A stretch of 64,000 nucleotides of DNA. Source: Azospirillum melinis (GTDB lineage: Bacteria; Pseudomonadota; Alphaproteobacteria; Azospirillales; Azospirillaceae). The position numbers and the translations under genes were made by a program. Within the stretch, counting starts at the first letter, position 1, and each line of letters opens with the position of its first letter. This document shows positions 45,281 to 55,124 of this stretch, piece by piece. The stretch lies in assembly GCF_013340935.1 (NCBI RefSeq), contig NZ_WHOS01000005.1, forward strand, positions 124,001 through 188,000, in the 5' to 3' direction. The notes beneath the pieces were generated by a model. The model saw only the letters and a list, made by a program, of their open reading frames with translations. It was not told the DNA's origin and did no database searches.

Positions 45281-45816
45281 GCGGCTTTCTGGTCACCCGG
45301 CGGATCGGCATCGATGCCGGGCACCGCATCATGACGCATGGTTCCAAATGCCGTCACATCCACGGGCACCGCTACGAGATCGAGGCATCCTGCCGCGCCG
45401 TCCGCCTGCATGACCATGGCGAGCAGAGCGGCATGGCACTCGATTTCGGCTTCCTCAAGGAGGAGATGATGGCGGTGATCGACGATCCTTGCGATCACGG
45501 CTTCATCGCCCAGGCTGCCGACGCGGAGCTGTTGCGGATGTTCGCGCCGGAGGATGGGACCGCCGCCGACGCCTGGATCGCCGCCTTGCGCGAGGCGGTG
45601 GCGCAGGAGGGGTTTGCCGCCTCCACGGACTGCCGGCTGGGCACCAAGCTTTATGTGCTGCCGGTGCCGCCCACTGCCGAACAGCTGGCGGAACATTGGT
45701 TCAATCGGCTGGCCGCCCGCGTCGCCGAGCGCAGCGATGGGGTGTCGGAGCTGGCACGGATCCGTGTGTGGGAGACGCCCAACTGTTGGGCGGATTACGG
45801 GCTGGCTGGCTTCTGA
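45277..45816 (+). CDS. queD: 6-carboxy-5,6,7,8-tetrahydropterin synthase QueD
   Basis: QueD makes the QueE substrate from dihydroneopterin triphosphate. The 179-residue product shows zinc ligands His in GIDAGHRI and His-x-His in HIHGHRYEIE, a Cys in SKCRHIHGH, the catalytic His in CDHGFI, and Glu in RVWETPN. It is longer than the 120-residue E. coli enzyme, with an insertion around residues 80-125. The GTG start overlaps the queE stop by four bases, so the pair is translationally coupled. queC and queF are not in the window. Confidence 0.93.
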   Translation: MSGFLVTRRIGIDAGHRIMTHGSKCRHIHGHRYEIEASCRAVRLHDHGEQSGMALDFGFLKEEMMAVIDDPCDHGFIAQAADAELLRMFAPEDGTAADAWIAALREAVAQEGFAASTDCRLGTKLYVLPVPPTAEQLAEHWFNRLAARVAERSDGVSELARIRVWETPNCWADYGLAGF

Positions 45817-45834
45817 AGTTCCGCCGGGAAGTTG

Positions 45835-45859
45835 GCGGGCGACGTGTAGCGTCGCCCGC
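45835..45859. terminator. Bidirectional terminator between queD and hisS
   Basis: GCGGGCGAC (45835-45843), seven-base loop, GTCGCCCGC (45851-45859): a perfect nine-base stem in the 51-base gap between convergent genes. A C/T-rich stretch (TCGTCCTCTT) follows on the plus strand. Confidence 0.7.
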
Positions 45860-45867
45860 TCGTCCTC

Positions 45868-47217
45868 TTACCCCTCCAGCAGCGTCTTCGTGCGGGCTGC
45901 CAGCTCCGTCAGCGGAACCTCGACCTGCTCGCCCTTGACCAGATGCTTCAGGGTCGCGGTGCCGCGGGCCTTCTCGTCGGAGCCCATCAGCAGGACGACC
46001 GGGATGCCGGCGCGGTCGGCATACTTCATCTGTTTGGCGATCTTGCCGCCGTCCAGCTGGATTTCGGTGTTGATGCCGGCGGCGCGCAGCTCGCTGGCCA
46101 TGCGGAAATAATCGGCGGACAGGGCCGGGTCCATCTGCGTCACCAGCACCTGGGCGGTGGGGGTGGCGTCCTTGATGATGCCGGCCTCCATCAACTGGTA
46201 GAACAGGCGGGTGGCGCCGATGGAGATGCCGACGCCCGGCAGCTTCGACTTGGTGTAGTGGCTGGCGAGATTCTCGTAGCGCCCGCCGGAGCAGACCGAG
46301 CCGATGCCGGGATGGTCGTTCAGGAAGGTCTCGTAGACGGTGCCGGTGTAGTAGTCGAGGCCCCGCGCGATGGCGAGGTTGATGCGCACCGTTCCCTCCG
46401 GCACCTGGAAGGCCTTCAACCCCTCGATGACGGTGGTCAGCTCGCCGACGCCTTCGCGGAAGAGGGCAGTCTCGATGTCGAGCGCGCCCAGCGCCGCCAG
46501 CGTCTCGGCGTTGGTGCCCTTCATGGCGATCAGCGACAGGATGGTGTCGGCCGCATGCTCGGTCACGCCGAGGCCCAGCAGGCTCGCGCGCACCTTGTCG
46601 CGGCCGATCTTGTCCAGCTTGTCGATCTCGCGCAGCACCAGGACGCGGGTGTCGGCGTCGGCGACGCCCAGACCGTCGAGCAGGCCCAGCAGGATCTTGC
46701 GGTTGTTCACGTTGATGGTGAAGCCGCCGAAATTCAGCTCGGTGAAGACATGGTGGATCACCGCCGGGATCTCGGCGTCGTAATGGGCGGACAGGCTGTC
46801 CTTGCCGATCACGTCGATGTCGCACTGGTAGAATTCGCGGAAGCGCCCGCGCTGCGCCCGCTCGCCGCGGTAGACCCGCTGGATCTGGTAGCGGCGGAAC
46901 GGGAAGGCGAGGTCGCGCTCATGCTCCGCCACATAACGGGCGAGCGGCACGGTCAGGTCGAAGCGCAGCGCCAGCTCCGGCTTGTTGCCCTGCTGGATGG
47001 CGCCGGTCGACTGGACGAAATAGACCTGCTTCTCCGTCTCGCCGCCCGACTTGGTCAGCAGCGTATCCACCGTCTCGAACACCGGGGTTTCGACGGGGAC
47101 GAAGCCGAACCGCTCATAGCCGCGGCGGATGGTGTCCAGCATGCGCTGGAAGGCCACCTGCTGGCGCGGCAGCAGCTCCATCGTTCCGGGCGGGGTGCGG
47201 GGCGTGATCAGGCTCAT
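45868..47217 (-). CDS. hisS: Histidyl-tRNA synthetase
   Basis: Class II synthetase that charges tRNA-His. The 449-residue product contains motif 2 ([17 protein letters not shown]), the histidine-binding [13 protein letters not shown] and the class II motif near GGRYENL. The C-terminal anticodon-binding domain begins near AQVLVTQMD. The start at 47217 ([11 protein letters not shown]) agrees with the family, while the longer in-frame extension runs through an AT-rich hairpin. It diverges from the secreted protein gene at 47423. Confidence 0.95.
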   Translation of the reverse strand: MSLITPRTPPGTMELLPRQQVAFQRMLDTIRRGYERFGFVPVETPVFETVDTLLTKSGGETEKQVYFVQSTGAIQQGNKPELALRFDLTVPLARYVAEHERDLAFPFRRYQIQRVYRGERAQRGRFREFYQCDIDVIGKDSLSAHYDAEIPAVIHHVFTELNFGGFTINVNNRKILLGLLDGLGVADADTRVLVLREIDKLDKIGRDKVRASLLGLGVTEHAADTILSLIAMKGTNAETLAALGALDIETALFREGVGELTTVIEGLKAFQVPEGTVRINLAIARGLDYYTGTVYETFLNDHPGIGSVCSGGRYENLASHYTKSKLPGVGISIGATRLFYQLMEAGIIKDATPTAQVLVTQMDPALSADYFRMASELRAAGINTEIQLDGGKIAKQMKYADRAGIPVVLLMGSDEKARGTATLKHLVKGEQVEVPLTELAARTKTLLEG

Positions 47218-47304
47218 CGGAGAAGGTCCGCGCTTGGATAGGAAAAGCGTGGGTTTTCTAGCCCCTTTCGCCGGCCCCGTCACCTGCGGCCAAAAAAGGC
47301 GGGG

Positions 47305-47333
47305 AAAAATTTTCAGGCTCCTCGAAAATTTTT
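47305..47333. promoter_or_regulatory. AT-rich inverted repeat in the hisS upstream region
   Basis: AAAAATTTTC (47305-47314) and GAAAATTTTT (47324-47333) form a perfect ten-base stem with a nine-base loop. It lies 88 bases before hisS and 90 bases before the divergent gene. In a GC-rich genome such an AT-only stem stands out; it may be a regulator site or a leader hairpin. Confidence 0.4.
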
Positions 47334-47422
47334 TGGAAGGGCGTGGAATGAACGGCAGCGGGGCCACGTTCATCTAAGCACGATCCCGCAACGAGGATCG
47401 CTCACCGAAATGGAGAAACCAA

Positions 47423-48001
47423 ATGTCCGGCACCGTCTTTGGGTCGCGTATCCGCTCGTCCGTTTCGACCTTTGCGTTTGTCGCCCTGCTGGCGACGGCT
47501 CCCGTGCTGAGCGCGGGTGCGGCAACGGTCGCACCGGCCGCTCCGGCAACGCCGGCCCCCGCCGCGACGACCGACTCCACCACGACGGCTCCGAAGCTCG
47601 ACCAGAAGGCCGATCAGAAGGCTGTCACCAAGAGCGAGGCCACCAAGACCGAGGCTCCGAAGGCCGACGCCACCAAGGCGGATGCCGGCAAGACCGAGGC
47701 GGGCACGACCAAGCATGAGCAGGTCGCGGCCACCCCGAAGGCCGAAGTGACCAAGACCCAGGCCGATGCCGTCGCCAAGGAACTGGGCGCCAAGCCGACC
47801 GACCAGCTGCTCGTCCAGCTCGGCAAGTACCACGAGCAGATGCTGGCCGCCCATGCGCTGAAGGACAGCGCCGCCCGCGACAAGGCGGTGGCCGACGCCC
47901 GGCAGCAGCTCGCCGGCATCGGCGGCAAGCCGGTGACCGCGGAGCAGGCCGCGAAGATCGACGGCATCCTCGGTCTGAAGACCTCGACCACCATCCAGTA
48001 A
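47423..48001 (+). CDS. Secreted Ala/Lys/Thr-rich low-complexity protein
   Basis: A 192-residue precursor with a signal peptide (FAFVALLATAPVLSAGAA, about 17-34). A low-complexity middle (about 35-110) follows, made of repeats such as KADATKADAGKTEA, then a folded-looking C-terminal third (AKELGAKPTDQLLVQLGKYH, ending KIDGILGLKTST). No family is recognised. It should be periplasmic or exported. GGAG lies seven bases before the ATG, and a strong hairpin terminator follows the stop, so it looks like a real single-gene unit. Confidence 0.75.
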   Translation: MSGTVFGSRIRSSVSTFAFVALLATAPVLSAGAATVAPAAPATPAPAATTDSTTTAPKLDQKADQKAVTKSEATKTEAPKADATKADAGKTEAGTTKHEQVAATPKAEVTKTQADAVAKELGAKPTDQLLVQLGKYHEQMLAAHALKDSAARDKAVADARQQLAGIGGKPVTAEQAAKIDGILGLKTSTTIQ

Positions 48002-48019
48002 GGTCCGGGCCAAGACGGC

Positions 48020-48053
48020 CAGCCCCCCGCCAACGCCGGCCGGCGGGGGGCTG
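48020..48053 (+). terminator. Hairpin terminator after the secreted low-complexity protein gene
   Basis: CAGCCCCCCGCC (48020-48031) pairs with GGCGGGGGGCTG (48042-48053), a perfect 12-base stem starting 18 bases after the stop codon. No T-run follows, so efficiency is uncertain. Confidence 0.55.
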
Positions 48054-48184
48054 CCGGCTTCACTCTGTGCTTCCAGTCTGCGTTTCCAGTTTTGGGGGAC
48101 CGCCTCTGTTGAGATGCCGCGGCGATGGCGATAGAACGTCGTCCAAGCTCACCGCCCCTCGACACCAGCACCGGGACCCGATCC

Positions 48185-49240
48185 ATGCCGAACGACCGTC
48201 TTGTCATCCGCCGTCCCGACGACTGGCATGTCCACCTGCGCGACGGCGCCATGCTGAAGGCGGTTCTGCCCTTCACCGCCCGCCAGTTCGGCCGCGCCAT
48301 CGTCATGCCGAACCTGAAGCCGCCGGTGGCGACGGCCGCCGATGCCGTGGCCTACCGCGAGCGCATCCTGGCGGCCCTGCCGGATGGCGTCGCCTTCACC
48401 CCGCTGATGACCGCCTACCTGACCGACGGCACCGACGCCGACGATCTGGCGCAGGGCTTCAGGGACGGGGTTTTCGCCGCCGCCAAGCTCTATCCCGCCA
48501 ACGCCACCACCAACAGCGCCCATGGCGTCACCGACATCGCCCGCATCGCCCCGGTGCTGGAGCGCATGGCGGACATCGGCATGCCGCTGCTGATCCATGG
48601 CGAGGTGACCGATCAGTCGGTCGACATCTTCGACCGCGAGGCGGTGTTCATCGACACCATCCTGGCCCCGCTGCTGGAGCGTCATCCGAGCCTGCGCGTC
48701 GTGCTGGAGCATGTGACGACGGCCGACGCCGTGCAGTTCGTGCGGGCCCATGCCGCCAGCGGCCGGATCGCCGCCACCATCACCGCGCACCATCTGCTGA
48801 TCAACCGCAGCCACATCTTCCAGGGCGGCATCCGTCCGCACCTCTACTGCCTGCCGATCGCCAAGCGCGAGACCCACCGGGTGGCTCTGGTCGAGGCGGC
48901 GACGAGCGGCGAGGGGCCGTTCTTCCTCGGCACCGACACCGCCCCGCACACGGTGACCGCCAAGGAGGCCGCCTGCGGCTGCGCCGGCTGCTTCACCGCC
49001 GCCAACGCGCTGGAACTCTATGCCGAGGCGTTCGACGAGGCCGGCGCGCTCGACAGGCTGGAGGCCTTCGCCAGCCTGAACGGTCCGCGCTTCTACAACC
49101 TGCCGGTCAGTGAGGAGCGGGTGGCGCTGGAACGCCGTCCGTCAGTCGCCCCCGATCTGATCCTGGTCAGCGAGGGCGACGCCGTGCTGCCCTTCCGCAG
49201 CGGCGAGACCCTGCGCTGGAGCTTTGCCGGCGCGGCGTGA
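48185..49240 (+). CDS. pyrC: Dihydroorotase, class II (E. coli PyrC type)
   Basis: PyrC cyclises carbamoyl-aspartate to dihydroorotate in pyrimidine synthesis. The 351-residue product has the zinc-ligand motif [10 protein letters not shown] near residue 11-20, the carbamylated Lys in [13 protein letters not shown], the His in [18 protein letters not shown] and the active-site Asp in GTDTAPHT. Length matches E. coli PyrC (348). The ATG at 48185 is chosen because the family starts a few residues before the zinc motif. Confidence 0.95.
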   Translation: MPNDRLVIRRPDDWHVHLRDGAMLKAVLPFTARQFGRAIVMPNLKPPVATAADAVAYRERILAALPDGVAFTPLMTAYLTDGTDADDLAQGFRDGVFAAAKLYPANATTNSAHGVTDIARIAPVLERMADIGMPLLIHGEVTDQSVDIFDREAVFIDTILAPLLERHPSLRVVLEHVTTADAVQFVRAHAASGRIAATITAHHLLINRSHIFQGGIRPHLYCLPIAKRETHRVALVEAATSGEGPFFLGTDTAPHTVTAKEAACGCAGCFTAANALELYAEAFDEAGALDRLEAFASLNGPRFYNLPVSEERVALERRPSVAPDLILVSEGDAVLPFRSGETLRWSFAGAA

Positions 49241-49297
49241 TGGTCTCCGGATCGGCCTCGCGGAAAAGGGCGCGGATAAGGGAAGGACGGAACGGTC

Positions 49298-51217
49298 ATG
49301 GCGACGATCCAGGAAGCTCTGCTCATCGCCTTCGACCTTCATCAGGACCGGCGCCTTGACGAGGCGGATGCCATCTATCGTCAGATTCTGGACGCGCTTC
49401 CCGGCCATGTCATGGCGCTCCACCTGCGGGGCATCCTGCTGGGGCAGAGCGGCAGGCTGGAGGAGGGCTGCGCCCTGATCCGGCAGGCAATCGCCGGCGA
49501 TGGGGCGCAGCCGGATTTCCATACCAACCTCGCCGGCCTGCTCGAGGCGCTGGGCCGGCTGGACGAGGCGCTGGACTCGATGGTCCAGGCCGCCACCCTG
49601 GACCCCACCCGGCTCGTCCAGCTCAACGATTTTGCGATGCGGTCCTTGAAGGCGGGCCGCCCCGGCGAGGCCGCGAAGGCGCTCCGTGTCGCGACCGGGC
49701 TGCAACCGCTTTCCATCGAGCTGCGCTGCAACCTCGCGGTGGCGCTGGCTGCCAACAGGCAGGGTGCGGCGGCGGCAGCGGAGCGCCGCATCGCCCTGCT
49801 GCTGGCCCCCGATGCCGCCGAGATGCTGCGGCTGTTGGGGGAGTATCTTCTGCCGTTGGGCCGGCAGGCTCCCGACGGTGAGGCGGTACGGACGCTCCGG
49901 CGTGCCCTGATCCTCGACCCGCTGCATCACGGCATCTGGAACGGGCTGGGCAGGCTGCACAAGGAGGCAGGACGATTGACGGAGGCGCGCCGGGCCTACG
50001 AGTCCGGCCTTGCGGTCGATCCGGCGGCAGCGGAGCTGTGGAACAACCGTTCGAATGTCCTGAAGGGGCAGGGCGATCTGGAAACCGCGCTGGCCGGCCA
50101 GCGCCGGGCGGCGGCATTGCAGCCGGACGAGATCGGCATCCGCAGCAATCTGGGTGACGCGCTGCTGCTCGCGGGCCATCCGGAAGAGGCCCTGGCGAAC
50201 ACGCAAGCGGTGCTGGCGCTCGCTCCCGACCTGGGGGAATCCCGGCTGCTCCGTGCCCTAGCCCTGCTGACCCTCGGCCGATTCGAAGAGGGGTGGGCGG
50301 CCTGGGAAGACCGCTGGACCGTGCAGCCCTGGCTGTTCGCCGCCGGCCGGTTCCCGCAACCGGCCTGGATGGGCCGGCCGCTGGGTGGGAACCGTCTGCT
50401 GATCTGGGGCGAACAGGGGATCGGCGACGAAATCCAGTTCGCCAGTCTGCTTCCGCTGCTGGTCCGGGCGGGTGTCAGCTGTGTGTTGGAATGCGAGCCG
50501 CGGCTGGTTCCGCTGTTCGCGCGCTCGCTGCCGGAGGTGGAGGTGGTCGCGCGTGGCTGGCCTCCCGATCCAGACCTGACGCGGACCGAGGCGGCCGCCC
50601 CGGACCGCCCCCCGATTGCCGCGCAAATCCCGGCAGGCAGCCTGCCGCGCCTGCTGGCGGACGCCAAGGGCGTACCGCTTTCCGCCGCGCCCTATCTGCT
50701 GGCCGATCCGGCCAGGGTTTCGGGTTTCCGTGCGGCGATTCCGGTCGGCACGCTGGCGGTCGGCATCGCCTGGCACACGACCAACCCCAAGCATGGGCGC
50801 AGCCGCAACATTCCGTTGCGCGTGCTGGCGCATGCGCTCCACCGGCCCGGCGTTCGCATCGTGGTGCTGCAATATGGCGACTGGACGCAGGAGATCGCCG
50901 CCTTGACGGCGGAGGGCATCGACATCGGCGGGCTGCCCGGTCTCGATCCCTGGAGCGATCTGGACGGGTTGGCCGCGGCGGTTGCCGCCGTCGACCTTGT
51001 GGTCTGCATCGACAACGTCACCGTGCATCTGGCCGGGGCGCTGGGGCGCCCGACCTGCGCATTGCTGCCCTATGCCGCCGAATGGCGCTGGCTGCGCGAC
51101 CGGACGGACACCCCCTGGTATCCGACCGTCACACTATGCCGCCAGCAGGCACCAAAGGACTGGAGCGTGCCGCTGCGGCTTGCACGGCAACGGCTCGATG
51201 AACTGGCCGGCGGATAG
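49298..51217 (+). CDS. TPR protein with C-terminal glycosyltransferase-like domain
   Basis: A 639-residue cytoplasmic protein. About nine tetratricopeptide-like repeats cover residues 5-330 (YRQILDALPGHVMALHLRG, LNDPLHHGIWNGLGRLHKEAG-like spacing). The C-terminal 300 residues resemble the glycosyltransferase 9/41-like domain found in many such fusions: RLLIWGEQGIGDEIQFASLLP, VGIAWHTTNPKHGRSRNIP and VDLVVCIDNVTVHLAGALG. These proteins are often tied to flagellin or surface glycan modification; the acceptor here is unknown. No flagellar or polysaccharide genes are nearby. Confidence 0.85.
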   Translation: MATIQEALLIAFDLHQDRRLDEADAIYRQILDALPGHVMALHLRGILLGQSGRLEEGCALIRQAIAGDGAQPDFHTNLAGLLEALGRLDEALDSMVQAATLDPTRLVQLNDFAMRSLKAGRPGEAAKALRVATGLQPLSIELRCNLAVALAANRQGAAAAAERRIALLLAPDAAEMLRLLGEYLLPLGRQAPDGEAVRTLRRALILDPLHHGIWNGLGRLHKEAGRLTEARRAYESGLAVDPAAAELWNNRSNVLKGQGDLETALAGQRRAAALQPDEIGIRSNLGDALLLAGHPEEALANTQAVLALAPDLGESRLLRALALLTLGRFEEGWAAWEDRWTVQPWLFAAGRFPQPAWMGRPLGGNRLLIWGEQGIGDEIQFASLLPLLVRAGVSCVLECEPRLVPLFARSLPEVEVVARGWPPDPDLTRTEAAAPDRPPIAAQIPAGSLPRLLADAKGVPLSAAPYLLADPARVSGFRAAIPVGTLAVGIAWHTTNPKHGRSRNIPLRVLAHALHRPGVRIVVLQYGDWTQEIAALTAEGIDIGGLPGLDPWSDLDGLAAAVAAVDLVVCIDNVTVHLAGALGRPTCALLPYAAEWRWLRDRTDTPWYPTVTLCRQQAPKDWSVPLRLARQRLDELAGG

Positions 51218-51265
51218 CCGGCCCCGCCCCTGGCCCCGCTCCCGGCCCGCCCTGGCCGCGCGGTC

Positions 51266-52900
51266 TCAGAACAGGCTGCCCTGTACCGGCACCGGCCGAG
51301 GCTTGCGCGGTGCCGCCTTCTTCTCCGGCTTGGGTTCCGCCTGTGCCTCGGGCTTCATCTCCGCCTTGGGCATGCCGCCGTCGACGGTTGCTGCAACTTT
51401 GGCATCATCGGCGAAGACGATGTTGACGGCCAGACCCGGCGTCGCCTGATCGGCACGGGTGACCGGGCGGCCGTCGCGGTCTTCGATCAGGGCGAAGCCA
51501 CGGGCCAGCACGCCCTTGTAGCTGTAACTTTCCAGCAATTGGCCGAGCGAAGCCAGAGACGCCGCCTTGTCGGCAACCCCCTTGGCATAGCTGCGGTCGA
51601 GGCGCGGCGTCAGGTCGGCGATGCGGCGTTTGCCGTCGGCCAGCTTCACACGCCCCGGGGTCAGCGACAGCCGGCCGGCAACCCGGTCGAACCGCCCGCC
51701 GGCGGTGGTCACCGCATGGCGCAGCGCAGAATCGAGGGCGCGGCTTTCCGACGCCAGTTTCTGCTCGGCCTGGGCCAGCTTCTCGCGCGGATGGCGCAGC
51801 TTGGCGGCCAGCTCGCCGACGCGGGTACGACGGCGCTCCAGCAGGGCCATCGCTGCAAGGTTCAGGCGCTCCGCCCGGTCGTCCAGCCGCTGGGCATGGC
51901 CTTCCAGCAGGGCGCGGGGATCGCCGAGGCCGCGGGCCAGCCCCTCCACCCGGTTGCGGCGGTCCTCCACCGCGCGGGAGGCGCAGGCGAGCAGCCGGCG
52001 CTCGTCGTCGAGGATCTGGGCCAGCAGCTCGCCGCGCACCGGTACCGCCATCTCGGCGGCGGCGGTCGGGGTGGGCGCCCGCAGGTCCGACGCGAAGTCG
52101 ATCAGCGTGGTGTCGGTCTCGTGCCCGACGGCGGAGATCAGCGGGATGGCGCTGGCCGCGGCGGCACGGACGACATTTTCCTCGTTGAAGGCCATCAGGT
52201 CCTCCAGCGAGCCGCCGCCGCGCGCGACGATGATGAGGTTGGGCCGCGGAACTCGTCCCCCCGGCTGGATGCGGTTGAAGCCCTCGATCGCCGCCGTCAC
52301 CTCGGCCGCCGCACGCTCGCCCTGCACCGCGACCGGCCACAGCAGGACATGGCGGGGGAAGCGGTCGTTCAGCCGGTGCAGGATGTCGCGGATGACCGCC
52401 CCGGTGGGGGAGGTGACGACGCCGATCACGTCGGGCAGGAAGGGGATGCGCTTCTTGCGGGCGGGGTCGAACAGCCCCTCCGCCGCCAGCCGCCGCTTGC
52501 GCTCCTCCAGCATCTTCAGGAGGGCCCCTTCGCCGGCCAGCTCCATCGACTCGACGATCAGCTGGTACTGCGAGCGGCCGGGATAGGTTGTCATCCGCCC
52601 GGTGACGATGACCTCCAGCCCTTCCTCCGGCCGGACAGCCAGCTTCGCCATGGTGCCGCGCCAGCACACCGCCTCGATCACCGCGGTGTCGTCCTTCAGG
52701 CGCATGTAGCAGTGGCCGGAGCTGTGCTTCTTCGGCTGGCTGATCTCGCCGCGGACGCGGACGAAGCCGAATTCCTCCTCGATGCTGCGCTTCAGCCGGC
52801 GGGCGAGGTCGCCGACGGTGAATTCCGGAAGGTTGGAGCCGGGGCGCGGTTCCGGGGCAATCAGCGGCGTGGAGGTTTGGGGTGCGTTTTCGGACGTCAT
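51266..52900 (-). CDS. xseA: Exodeoxyribonuclease VII large subunit
   Basis: XseA is the catalytic subunit of exonuclease VII, which degrades single-stranded DNA. The 544-residue product shows the N-terminal OB fold ([19 protein letters not shown] and [22 protein letters not shown]) and the nuclease core with [31 protein letters not shown] and [15 protein letters not shown] long coiled-coil region follows, then an unusual Lys/Pro/Ala-rich tail of about 60 residues. The ATG at 52900 is chosen by family start; it diverges from purD across 73 bases. Confidence 0.95.
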   Translation of the reverse strand: MTSENAPQTSTPLIAPEPRPGSNLPEFTVGDLARRLKRSIEEEFGFVRVRGEISQPKKHSSGHCYMRLKDDTAVIEAVCWRGTMAKLAVRPEEGLEVIVTGRMTTYPGRSQYQLIVESMELAGEGALLKMLEERKRRLAAEGLFDPARKKRIPFLPDVIGVVTSPTGAVIRDILHRLNDRFPRHVLLWPVAVQGERAAAEVTAAIEGFNRIQPGGRVPRPNLIIVARGGGSLEDLMAFNEENVVRAAAASAIPLISAVGHETDTTLIDFASDLRAPTPTAAAEMAVPVRGELLAQILDDERRLLACASRAVEDRRNRVEGLARGLGDPRALLEGHAQRLDDRAERLNLAAMALLERRRTRVGELAAKLRHPREKLAQAEQKLASESRALDSALRHAVTTAGGRFDRVAGRLSLTPGRVKLADGKRRIADLTPRLDRSYAKGVADKAASLASLGQLLESYSYKGVLARGFALIEDRDGRPVTRADQATPGLAVNIVFADDAKVAATVDGGMPKAEMKPEAQAEPKPEKKAAPRKPRPVPVQGSLF

Positions 52901-52973
52901 GGCGCTCTTGAGTTGGGGCGCCGCCATGATACAAGGCGCGCAGATCGCAACAAGGCGGAAGGAGCGCCACCCC

Positions 52974-54260
52974 ATGAAAGTCCTCGTCGTCGGATCGGGC
53001 GGTCGTGAGCACGCGCTCTGCTGGGCCATTTCCAACTCGCCGCTGTGCGATGCGCTCTATTGCGCGCCGGGCAATGCCGGCATCGCCGACGTCGCCACGC
53101 TGGTCGCAATCGGGTCGGAGGACGTCGACGCGCTGGTGCGCTTCGTCCAGGACAACGCCATCGACTTCGTCGTCGTCGGTCCGGAAGGCCCGCTGGTGCT
53201 GGGTCTGGTGGACAGGCTGACCGCGCTGGGCATCAAGGCCTTCGGGCCGAGTGCCGCGGCGGCGGAGCTTGAGGGCTCCAAGGGCTTCATGAAGGACATC
53301 CTGGCGAAATACGGGGTGCCCACCGCCTTCTACGAGCGGTTCAAGGACCCCGCAGCTGCCAAGGCCTATGTTCGCAAGCATGGCGCCCCCATCGTGGTGA
53401 AGGCCGACGGGCTGGCCGCCGGCAAGGGCGTCACCGTCGCCCGCACCGAGCAGGAGGCGTTCGAGGCCATCGACGACGCGCTGGTCGGCGGCCGCTTCGG
53501 CGCCGCCGGTGCCGAGGTGGTGGTGGAGGAGTTCCTGGACGGCGAGGAGGTCAGCTTCTTCGCGCTGTGCGACGGCGAGAACGCGCTGCCGCTGGCCTCG
53601 GCCCAAGACCACAAGGCGGTCGGCGACGGCGACACCGGCCCCAACACCGGCGGCATGGGCGCCTATTCCCCGGCCCCGGTGCTGACCGCGGACCTGCAGG
53701 ACCGCGTGATGCGCGAGATCATCCTGCCGACGGTCAAGGGCATGGCGGCGGAAGGCAAGCCCTTCAAGGGCGTGCTGTTCGCCGGCCTGATGATCATGCA
53801 GACGCCGGACGGCCCGGTGCCGAAGACGCTGGAGTTCAACGTCCGCTTCGGCGACCCGGAATGCCAGACGCTGATGATGCGGCTGAAGTCCGACGCGCTG
53901 GCGGCGCTGGTGGCGGCGGCCGACGGGGTGCTGGACAGCATCGACCTGCGCTGGCACGACCGCACCGCGCTGTGCGTGGTGATGGCGGCCAACGGCTACC
54001 CCGGCGATTACGCCAAGAACACCGAGATCCGCGGGCTGGACAAGGCCGGCGCGGTGGATGGCGTGACCGTGTTCCATGCCGGCACCAGGCGGGCCGAGGA
54101 TGGCCGTGTGCTGTCGGTCGGCGGCCGGGTGCTGGGCGTGACCGCGCTGGCGCCGACGGTGGCGGAGGCGCAGACGGCAGCCTACAAGGCGGTGGATGCG
54201 CTGGACTGGCCGGGCGGCTTCTGCCGGCGCGACATCGGCTGGCGGGCGGTGGGGCGGTAA
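52974..54260 (+). CDS. purD: Phosphoribosylamine--glycine ligase PurD
   Basis: PurD makes glycinamide ribonucleotide in purine synthesis, an ATP-grasp ligase. The 428-residue product starts [17 protein letters not shown] and includes [12 protein letters not shown], the ATP-grasp loop region [31 protein letters not shown] and the metal-site [13 protein letters not shown]. Length is normal. GGAAGGAG lies nine bases before the ATG. It is divergent from xseA. Confidence 0.96.
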   Translation: MKVLVVGSGGREHALCWAISNSPLCDALYCAPGNAGIADVATLVAIGSEDVDALVRFVQDNAIDFVVVGPEGPLVLGLVDRLTALGIKAFGPSAAAAELEGSKGFMKDILAKYGVPTAFYERFKDPAAAKAYVRKHGAPIVVKADGLAAGKGVTVARTEQEAFEAIDDALVGGRFGAAGAEVVVEEFLDGEEVSFFALCDGENALPLASAQDHKAVGDGDTGPNTGGMGAYSPAPVLTADLQDRVMREIILPTVKGMAAEGKPFKGVLFAGLMIMQTPDGPVPKTLEFNVRFGDPECQTLMMRLKSDALAALVAAADGVLDSIDLRWHDRTALCVVMAANGYPGDYAKNTEIRGLDKAGAVDGVTVFHAGTRRAEDGRVLSVGGRVLGVTALAPTVAEAQTAAYKAVDALDWPGGFCRRDIGWRAVGR

Positions 54261-54333
54261 AGGCGGCTACAAAAATAGTCCTGGAAGGGTTATTTTGGAG
54301 TTCGGTCCCAACAGATGCCGTTTGCCTCCGGTT

Positions 54334-54663
54334 ATGGACACCGCACCCCAGACCCACGCGGCCATCGCCGCATTCCGCCAGGGAGCCGAAGCCGTGTTCG
54401 GCTCCCGCCTGGACTCGATCCTTCTGTTCGGGTCGCGCTCCCGCGATGACTATACGGACGAGTCCGATTTGGATCTGGCGGTGATTCTGAAGGATGAACC
54501 GTCGGATCCGCTGGAGGCGGCAGACCGCATCATGGACATCGCCTTCGTGCCGACCATGGAAGCGGGCAGGATCGTTCAACCTTTCGTCTGGTCGGTGCGG
54601 ACGTTGCGCACCTCCCAGCACCCTTTGATCACGACGGTGCGGGAGCAGGGGGTGCCGGTGTGA
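54334..54663 (+). CDS. MNT-type minimal nucleotidyltransferase (antitoxin-like)
   Basis: A 109-residue nucleotidyltransferase with the pol-beta fold signature: LLFGSRSRDDY with Gly-33 Ser-34, then DLDLAV with Asp-45 and Asp-47 (GS-x10-D-x-D). In known MNT/HEPN pairs the MNT partner AMPylates and silences the HEPN RNase. The next gene encodes a HEPN-like protein and starts within the stop codon of this one (GTGA), so the pair is coupled. The ATG at 54334 is chosen because the fold begins there; the frame extends back into purD. Confidence 0.88.
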   Translation: MDTAPQTHAAIAAFRQGAEAVFGSRLDSILLFGSRSRDDYTDESDLDLAVILKDEPSDPLEAADRIMDIAFVPTMEAGRIVQPFVWSVRTLRTSQHPLITTVREQGVPV

Positions 54664-55052
54664 GCGGGACCGTAGAGCCCCTGGCGCGTCTCGGCCGGGC
54701 CGAGGAGGCTCTGAATGCGGCGAGGCTGCTTTATTCAGGCGGTTTCCCGCGCGACAGCGTCAATCGTGCTCATCTCGCGATGGAGTTGGCGGCCCTGGCG
54801 ATGCTGACCCGGCATGGCTTCGGTTCGAAGTCGCACCGTGGCGTTCAGGCTCTTTTCTTTGAGCATGTCGCCAAGCCCGGCCTGATGCCGATGGAGCATG
54901 CCCAGGCACTGGCCGCAGCGTTGCGTGATCGGCTGCTTACCGACTACGAGGAACCTGCAGCGGATGTGACGCGCGACCGTGCAGCGAAGCATCTTGCCAA
55001 CGCCGAACGTTTTCTCGCTGACGTCCGCTCCCTTCTCACCGCTGCTTCCTGA
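54660..55052 (+). CDS. HEPN/UPF0332-like protein (toxin-like partner)
   Basis: A 130-residue all-helical protein resembling UPF0332 HEPN proteins: SVNRAHLAMELAALAMLTRHG, KSHRGVQALFFEHVAKPG, then LRDRLLTDYEEPA and an AAKHLANAERFLADV helix. In active HEPN RNases an Arg-x4-6-His motif is used; here the equivalent segment reads Arg-x4-Asp-Tyr (RLLTDY), as in many UPF0332 members, so RNase activity is uncertain. The GTG start overlaps the MNT stop by four bases. A hairpin terminator lies about 30 bases after the stop. Confidence 0.85.
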   Translation: MSGTVEPLARLGRAEEALNAARLLYSGGFPRDSVNRAHLAMELAALAMLTRHGFGSKSHRGVQALFFEHVAKPGLMPMEHAQALAAALRDRLLTDYEEPAADVTRDRAAKHLANAERFLADVRSLLTAAS

Positions 55053-55078
55053 CGAATCCACAGCATTCGATCTCGTCC

Positions 55079-55116
55079 GGAAATGGGGAGAACCGCATTG
55101 CGGCGCTCCCCTTTCC
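55079..55116. terminator. Bidirectional terminator between the HEPN and chemoreceptor genes
   Basis: GGAAATGGGGAG (55079-55090) pairs with CTCCCCTTTCC (55106-55116), with an inner CCGC-ATT-GCGG stem. It sits in the 72-base gap between convergent genes. Confidence 0.65.
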
Positions 55117-55124
55117 GTGTCTGC

